Part shown: piece after piece, positions 59,233-64,000 of the stretch | Numbering within the stretch: the stretch's first letter is position 1 | Layout of the letters: each line of letters opens with the position of its first letter | Notes under the pieces: generated by a model | What the model saw: only the letters and a program-made list of their open reading frames with translations | The model's database searches: none | What the model was told of the DNA's origin: nothing | From: AP-15 sp963833745 | GTDB taxonomy: Bacteria > Pseudomonadota > Alphaproteobacteria > ATCC43930 > CGMCC-115725 | Reading direction: 5' to 3' | Assembly (NCBI GenBank): GCA_963833745.1 | Contig: CAWHZD010000007.1 | Coordinates: 868,001 to 932,000 of the forward strand | DNA length: 64,000 bases | Program-made: the position numbers and the translations under genes

Positions 59233-60615
59233 ATGAACTTACGCTTTCCGGCGACGCTGTTGGCGGCATCGATCGCGGCGGTGCTGGCGGCCGCGCCGGA
59301 AGCGGGCGCGTTTCCCGTGCACGGCAAACAGACGGTGCTGCCGGTCGGCACCGAGCTGAACGAGGATGCGCTCGCCCAACCGCGCGAGATCTTCCGCTCG
59401 GAAGCGATCGGCGGCGCCAAATCCTATCTCGTCAATCTCGGCGACCTGGCGTTCAGCTCGCCGCAGATCTTGGGCGGGCTGGCGCGACAGGCCGGCATCA
59501 GCTGCAGCACCTGCCACGTCAACGGCGCCAACAACGCCAAGCTCTACGTTCCGGGCTCGTCGGGCCGGCCGGGCACGTTCGACACGACCGGTGCGCTGTT
59601 CAACGAGAAGGCCGACAACCACGTGCTCGACGCGGTCACGGTCCCGAGCCTGCGCGGCGCCCGCTATCTGGCGCCCTATGGCCATGACGGCCGCGTGGCC
59701 TCGCTGCGTGATTTTGTCCGCAACGTCATCGTCAACGAGTTTGGCGGCCCCGAGCCGGCGCCGGCGGTGCTCGACGCGATGGTGGTCTACATCCAGGACA
59801 TCGATTTTCTGCCCAATCCCAGTCTCGGTTCGGGCGGGCGTTTGACCGGGCGGTCGAGCGCAGCTGAGCGCCGCGGCGAGACGCTGTTCGCCAAGCCGTT
59901 CCCGCACGATCCCGGGCTCAGCTGCGCCGGCTGTCACATCCCGTCGGCCGCGTTTGTCGACCATCGCCAGCACGATGTCGGCTCCGGCGGGCTATACAAG
60001 ACGCCAACCCTGCTGAACGCCGATTTCAATGCGCCCTATTTTCACGACGGCCGCTACGACAGTTACGGCCAGGTCGTCGCCTATTTCGATCGCACTTTCG
60101 ATCTCGGACTGTCGCCGCAGGACCAGCACGACCTCGCCGCCTATCTGACGGCTGTCGGTGACGGCGAGCGCGCTTATGAAAACGACGGGGTCGCAACCGA
60201 GCTTAAAGAAGCCAATGACTTCGCGAGCGTGCTCGATACTGCGATCCCGGCGCACGATACCGGCGTCATATCTCTTGCAGTCGACACGATCGGCCTGGAG
60301 CTGCGCGAGCTTGCCGAGGACTACCCCGACCGCCACGACACGAGCGTTTCGGGCGGCATGCAGGAACGCGCACTGGCGCGAACCGCACTTCAGGAGCTGG
60401 TACTGGGCCTGCGTCGTATCGACATGGCTGCGGCTGCCGGCCAATTTGATGTCGCCGCTGTCGAATACAGCAATTTCCGCAAGCTGATGGCGTCTGCGGT
60501 ACCCATCGTGCTGACCAAAGCCGTACCCTGGTCGCTGTTCAACCCCACGATCAGCGACGCCCATTACAACGCGCTGCGGCAAATGCTGCAGGCCGCGAAC
60601 GGCACCGCACACTAA
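59233..60615 (+). CDS. Diheme cytochrome c (peroxidase/MauG-like) in the imelysin operon
   Basis: A 460-residue periplasmic protein with a signal peptide ending near EAGA. Heme sites are CSTCH at 91-95 and CAGCH at 231-235; YGHDGRVASLRDFV and PYFHDGRYDSYGQVVAYFDRTF are the paired segments with distal ligands typical of bacterial diheme peroxidases. The C-terminal 150 residues are helical and not family-typical. It directly follows an imelysin-like gene, a pairing known for iron-handling loci, so a metal-redox role is plausible. Confidence 0.83.
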   Translation: MNLRFPATLLAASIAAVLAAAPEAGAFPVHGKQTVLPVGTELNEDALAQPREIFRSEAIGGAKSYLVNLGDLAFSSPQILGGLARQAGISCSTCHVNGANNAKLYVPGSSGRPGTFDTTGALFNEKADNHVLDAVTVPSLRGARYLAPYGHDGRVASLRDFVRNVIVNEFGGPEPAPAVLDAMVVYIQDIDFLPNPSLGSGGRLTGRSSAAERRGETLFAKPFPHDPGLSCAGCHIPSAAFVDHRQHDVGSGGLYKTPTLLNADFNAPYFHDGRYDSYGQVVAYFDRTFDLGLSPQDQHDLAAYLTAVGDGERAYENDGVATELKEANDFASVLDTAIPAHDTGVISLAVDTIGLELRELAEDYPDRHDTSVSGGMQERALARTALQELVLGLRRIDMAAAAGQFDVAAVEYSNFRKLMASAVPIVLTKAVPWSLFNPTISDAHYNALRQMLQAANGTAH

Positions 60616-60751
60616 GCGGTCAGTGCGCAGCGCCATTCTCTGCCGAATCTGGCGTCATATAAGGTTCTCGAATCTGCAACCTGGCTGAGACGCCGCGGTA
60701 ATCTCTGCGCGGCTAAAACCTGGGTCCTTGGTGAATCGAGGGGGCACGACA

Positions 60752-62770
60752 ATGCAGTCAAAGGTTGGATCGTGGCGCAAATGGCTGTTTACCACGGCCA
60801 TATGCACCTCAATGCTCAATCCATTCGGTTTCATTCATGCGGCGGATTTCGATGGGTCGCGACCAGGTAAAGACCGCGACGCCGCCGCTTCGCTAAGGAC
60901 AGAAAGCCCGATCAAGCATGTCATTATCCTGATCGGCGAGAATCGCGGCCTCGACCACACCTTCGGCGTCTACAAGCCAAAAGGCCGTGGCCAGACAATC
61001 TCGAACATCCTGTCAAAGGGCATCGTCAACAAAGACGGAACGCCCGGGCCGAACTTCGGCTTGGCGATGCAATTCGCGGTGTCGCCTCAGCCGCTCTACT
61101 ATGTCGGCGCACCCGACGGCGCCAAGACGCCCTACGGCCTCTCCAATCTGATGCCTCAACCCAACACAAACGGGGCGCCGTCGGCGCAAAGCGACACCTC
61201 TCCTCCGTTCAAGACCGCGGCAGAGGCCAGTGTCGAGCCGGACATCCAGGCGAAGAACGTGTTGCTGCTGACCACCGGCGCCACCGGCTTGCCGAGCGAC
61301 GCGCTGGACACCCGGATTCCCGGAGCCGGCAACCTGCCAAACGGACCGTTCGTTTTAAAGGGGATGAATATCAGCGACGACGACTACACCGGGGATATGA
61401 CGCATCGCTTTTATCAGGCATTCCAGCAGCAGGACTGCAGCACCGCCAATGTAACCAAGGACAATCCCAGCGGTTGTTTGAATGATCTGTTCCCTTTCGT
61501 CATGGCGACCTATAGCCCGCCCAATTTCATGACCTTGAAGGGCAATTTCAGCCAGGGCAACGAGATGGGGTTTTATAACGCCGAGCAGGAGCAGGCGTCG
61601 CTGTTGAAGACGCTGGCGGACCGGTTCACCTTGAGCGACAATTTTCATCAGTCGTTTCTCGGCGGCACCGGGGCCAACCATTTCATGTTCGGCACTGGCG
61701 ACGCCGGGTTCTGGAGCGACGGCAGCGGTAATCCCGTGACCCCGCCCTCGAACATCGCCAACCCAAATCCACAGCCGGGAACCGTCAACGCTTATATCGC
61801 GGACAACAATTTCAGCAATTGTTCCGATTCGACCCAGCCCGGTGTCGCACCAATTCTCGATTACTTGGGGGCGCTAAGCTACAAACCGTCGCCCAATTGC
61901 GCGACCGGCCACTACTACATGCTGGACAACACCAACCCCGGCTTTCTCCCGAACGGGTTTCCGGTGCCGGCGGTGCAAGGCGCGTTGCCGCCGTCACCGG
62001 TCAAGACCATCGGTGACACGCTCAACGACAAGCACATCAGCTGGGCCTATTTCGGCGGCTCCTTCAACGACGCGGTCGCTCTTTCCAACGATGCGGTCGC
62101 CGCCAACCCGGCAAACCCGAACCTGACCGCGGCTGCCCTCGCCGACCCGGCGCACGCGCTCGGCGTCGCCTATTGCCAGATCTGCAATCCTTTTCAGTAC
62201 GCGACGTCGATCATGGGCGACGCAACGCAACGAGCGGCCCACGTCAAGGACACCGCCGACGTGATTACGGACATTCAGAACAATACGCTGCCGGCGGTCT
62301 CCGTCGGTAAACCCGACGGCCTGCTCGACGGTCACCCGCAAAGCTCGAAGATTGACCTCTTCGAGGCGTATGTCGAGAACGTCCTCGAAACGCTCGAGAA
62401 AAACCCGCGGCTAAAAGCGACGACCGCGGTGTTCATCACCTGGGACGAGGCCGGCGGCTATTGGGATTCGGGCTTTGTCCAGCCGATCGATTATTTCGGC
62501 GACGGACCGCGCATTCCGCTGCTTGTACTCTCGGCCTACTCGACCGGGGGCAAAGTCGATCACGGCTACGCCGACCATGTTTCGCTGCTGAAATTCATCG
62601 AGCGCAACTGGCGTCTGCAGCCGATAACCAATCGCAGCCGCGACAATCTGCCCAATCCGACCGCCAGGAGAAGCAATCCCTACGTCCCGACCAACATGCC
62701 GGCGCTGGCCGACCTGTTCGACGCCTTCGATTTCGGCTCGCAGCCCAATCTTGGGCCTTACCTCAAATAA
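60752..62770 (+). CDS. Exported phosphoesterase (phospholipase C family), copy 2
   Basis: A 672-residue secreted PF04185-family protein, only distantly similar to copy 1. IKHVIILIGENRGLDHTFGVY is the metal/nucleophile motif; note GENRGLDHTF where copy 1 has the canonical GENESFDHYF. FSLSDNFHQSFLGGTGANH-like (FTLSDNFHQSFLGG), VFITWDEAGGYWD and GPRIPLLVLSAYSTGGKVDHGYADH complete the active site. The signal peptide ends near IHAA. GAGGGGG precedes ATG 60752. It follows the imelysin-diheme pair on the same strand with a gap of 136 bases. Confidence 0.86.
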   Translation: MQSKVGSWRKWLFTTAICTSMLNPFGFIHAADFDGSRPGKDRDAAASLRTESPIKHVIILIGENRGLDHTFGVYKPKGRGQTISNILSKGIVNKDGTPGPNFGLAMQFAVSPQPLYYVGAPDGAKTPYGLSNLMPQPNTNGAPSAQSDTSPPFKTAAEASVEPDIQAKNVLLLTTGATGLPSDALDTRIPGAGNLPNGPFVLKGMNISDDDYTGDMTHRFYQAFQQQDCSTANVTKDNPSGCLNDLFPFVMATYSPPNFMTLKGNFSQGNEMGFYNAEQEQASLLKTLADRFTLSDNFHQSFLGGTGANHFMFGTGDAGFWSDGSGNPVTPPSNIANPNPQPGTVNAYIADNNFSNCSDSTQPGVAPILDYLGALSYKPSPNCATGHYYMLDNTNPGFLPNGFPVPAVQGALPPSPVKTIGDTLNDKHISWAYFGGSFNDAVALSNDAVAANPANPNLTAAALADPAHALGVAYCQICNPFQYATSIMGDATQRAAHVKDTADVITDIQNNTLPAVSVGKPDGLLDGHPQSSKIDLFEAYVENVLETLEKNPRLKATTAVFITWDEAGGYWDSGFVQPIDYFGDGPRIPLLVLSAYSTGGKVDHGYADHVSLLKFIERNWRLQPITNRSRDNLPNPTARRSNPYVPTNMPALADLFDAFDFGSQPNLGPYLK

Positions 62771-62798
62771 CGACACGCGAAGCGCTGGCGACAGCCGG

Positions 62799-63470
62799 AT
62801 GCGGTCATCTGCAAAAACACTGTCGCCGGCGCTGGTCCTCTCAGGTTTCCTCGTGCTGCTCGCCGGGTCGGCGTCGGCACAGCAATTTTCGGCCGATCTC
62901 GTGACGACGAATGCGCGAGGCGAGGAGGCGGGCACGGCCGGCAAGCTTTATGTCGGCAACCGCGTCGTGCGGATCGAAACTCCCGATTTCCCAAATGGCA
63001 GCTTCCTGGTGGACGCCGGCGCCGACACCGCGTTTTTCGTGATGCCGGCGCAACGCGTCTTCATGGACGCCAAGCAGTCAAGCCACCTGACCCAGATCCT
63101 GGTTCCGGTCGATCCGAACGATCCATGCCGGGCATGGCAGGCGATGGCGAAACTCGCCGGCGCGGCCGAGCACGGTGCCCAATGGCGTTGCCAGCGACTG
63201 GGGGCGGCGGGCGCCGGCCGGCGTGCAACGATCAAGTTCCGAGCAATATCGCCGCGTGGCGAGGAGGATTACGCCTGGATCGACCTGGGGCTGAAGTTTC
63301 CAGTCAAATTTCAATTCGCGGACGGCACCGGCGCCGCCCTCGACGATATCCGGGAGGGGTCACAACCCGGCGCGCTGTTCGCGGTCCCGGCCGGCTACCG
63401 CAAATTCGATCCGCGGAAGTTGATCGAACGCATCAAGCAAAGTGACGTCTGGGTCGACCCACCAAAGTAA
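62799..63470 (+). CDS. Periplasmic protein of unknown function
   Basis: A 223-residue secreted protein with a signal peptide ending at SASA (about residue 28). The rest is strand-rich: QFSADLVTTNARGEEAGTAGKLYVGNRVVRIE, then FLVDAGADTAFFVMPAQRVFMDA, resembling DUF4412/LolA-like sandwich proteins. Two Cys (in DPCRAW and WRCQRL) may form a disulfide. ATG 62799 starts 29 bases after the phosphoesterase stop, so they are probably one transcript. The start could also be TTG 62751. Confidence 0.68.
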   Translation: MRSSAKTLSPALVLSGFLVLLAGSASAQQFSADLVTTNARGEEAGTAGKLYVGNRVVRIETPDFPNGSFLVDAGADTAFFVMPAQRVFMDAKQSSHLTQILVPVDPNDPCRAWQAMAKLAGAAEHGAQWRCQRLGAAGAGRRATIKFRAISPRGEEDYAWIDLGLKFPVKFQFADGTGAALDDIREGSQPGALFAVPAGYRKFDPRKLIERIKQSDVWVDPPK

Positions 63471-63484
63471 CCACGAACGCTCGT

Positions 63485-64000
63485 TCATGCGGCAGCGAGG
63501 TATTCGAGGGCGGCGGCAATGCCGCCGGCGCGATGCGGGATGCCGGCCCGGACTAGGCCCATTTCAACCCCGCTCAACGTGCCGCACAGCATCAGATCGT
63601 TCAACCAGCCGAGATGGCCGATGCGAAAGACCTTGCCCTGAACCCGGCCGAGACCGGTGCCGAGCGACATGTCGAAAGCGTCGAGGATAATCTGGCGCAG
63701 CCGATCCGCATCGTAGCCATCCGGCAACATGACCGAGGTTACAGTGCTGGAATATTCGCGCGGGTCGGCGCACAGCACTTCAAGTCCCCAGCCGGCAACC
63801 GCGCGGCGGGTAGCCTCGGCATGACGGGCATGGCGGCGGAAGACTGCGTCGAGCCCTTCCTCGTCAAGCAGCATCTGCAGTGATTCACGCAAACCGAACA
63901 ACAGGTTGGTCACCGGCGTATAGGGAAACATGCCGGTCTGCGCGGTGTCGCGCATCGCCTGCCAGTCCCAATAAGACCGTGGCAGTTTCGCGGTATCGCT
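63485..64000 (-). CDS. Class V aminotransferase (serine/alanine-glyoxylate type), C-terminal part
   Basis: The gene runs off the right edge; 172 codons are visible. DTAKLPRSYWDW, TGMFPYTPVTNLLFGLRESLQMLLDEEGLDAVFRRHARHAEATRRAV, and GLGRVQGKVFRIGHLGWLNDLMLCGTLSGVEMGL are typical of the small domain of serine-glyoxylate or alanine-glyoxylate aminotransferases; the FRIGHLG segment carries the conserved Arg for the substrate carboxylate. The PLP lysine lies outside the window. Its tail is convergent with the 62799 gene. Confidence 0.88.
   Translation of the reverse strand, partial: SDTAKLPRSYWDWQAMRDTAQTGMFPYTPVTNLLFGLRESLQMLLDEEGLDAVFRRHARHAEATRRAVAGWGLEVLCADPREYSSTVTSVMLPDGYDADRLRQIILDAFDMSLGTGLGRVQGKVFRIGHLGWLNDLMLCGTLSGVEMGLVRAGIPHRAGGIAAALEYLAAA

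Noticed and set aside
1..64000. tRNA or rRNA genes
   Set aside because: No intergenic stretch showed a recognisable cloverleaf with the TTCGA loop or any rRNA sequence. A dedicated covariance search was not possible here.

Overview
The window is GC-rich DNA with dense, mostly intact genes and the gene families of an alphaproteobacterium: MHS-type symporters, a luciferase-like oxidoreductase family, a molybdenum hydroxylase family, hemC and a UvrD/PcrA helicase. A Rhodospirillales/Acetobacterales-type host is my guess from gene style and from the hairpin repeats near CGTCATTCCCGC; no rRNA or tRNA gene is present to settle it. The layout suggests an ordinary chromosome with accessory patches, not a plasmid or prophage.

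Region by region. 1-1.4 kb: the end of a YhaV-type toxin, two tandem Lin0512-family genes and a small membrane protein. 1.5-6.1 kb: three tandem 444-residue MHS symporters, with the decayed tail of a fourth copy between the second and third. 6.3-8.7 kb: a bd-type quinol oxidase operon (cydAB) broken by three single-base shifts. 9-15.7 kb: a minus-strand catabolic cluster (cysQ-like phosphatase, molybdenum hydroxylase large subunit, acyl-CoA dehydrogenase-like oxygenase, amidohydrolase, PEP mutase/isocitrate lyase-family enzyme). 16-23.4 kb: a GFA protein, an HSL-type esterase, three luciferase-like oxidoreductases, a gamma-glutamylcyclotransferase-like protein and a YedK/HMCES protein. 23.4-26.6 kb: a transposon graveyard. 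A truncated IS4 copy is followed by a second, frameshifted IS4 copy that was itself hit by an intact IS1595-family element with an exact 8-base target duplication. 26.6-33.3 kb: a beta-hydroxyacid dehydrogenase, another luciferase-like enzyme, a glutathione transferase, an AT-richer DUF5677 gene and a large exported one-heme protein. 33.4-41 kb: UvrD-type helicase, a membrane protein, hemC and a second molybdenum hydroxylase large subunit, followed by an array of AACCGGGAATT repeats.

41.4-50.4 kb is a metal/oxyanion island. An arsenic operon (arsR-arsM-arsC-acr3, minus strand) is divergent from a molybdate/tungstate set: a MOT1-type transporter, a TupB-like permease and a TupA-like binding protein in one plus-strand operon. 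Facing it is a minus-strand operon of a molbindin (Mop) and a FecBCD-shaped ABC importer, all joined by GTGA overlaps, which I read as a MolABC-type molybdate/tungstate importer. The two orphan molybdenum hydroxylases in the window are plausible consumers of the metal.

50.7-64 kb: a diheme peroxidase-like protein; a Rieske ring-hydroxylating oxygenase alpha and beta pair separated by a hairpin repeat; a PurM-family protein with a frameshifted tail next to a hydratase of meta-cleavage type; then a phosphoesterase / imelysin / diheme cytochrome / phosphoesterase block. The divergent region of this last block carries two Pho-box-like sites (GTCA pairs 11 bases apart), pointing to phosphate control. 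The window ends inside a class V aminotransferase gene.
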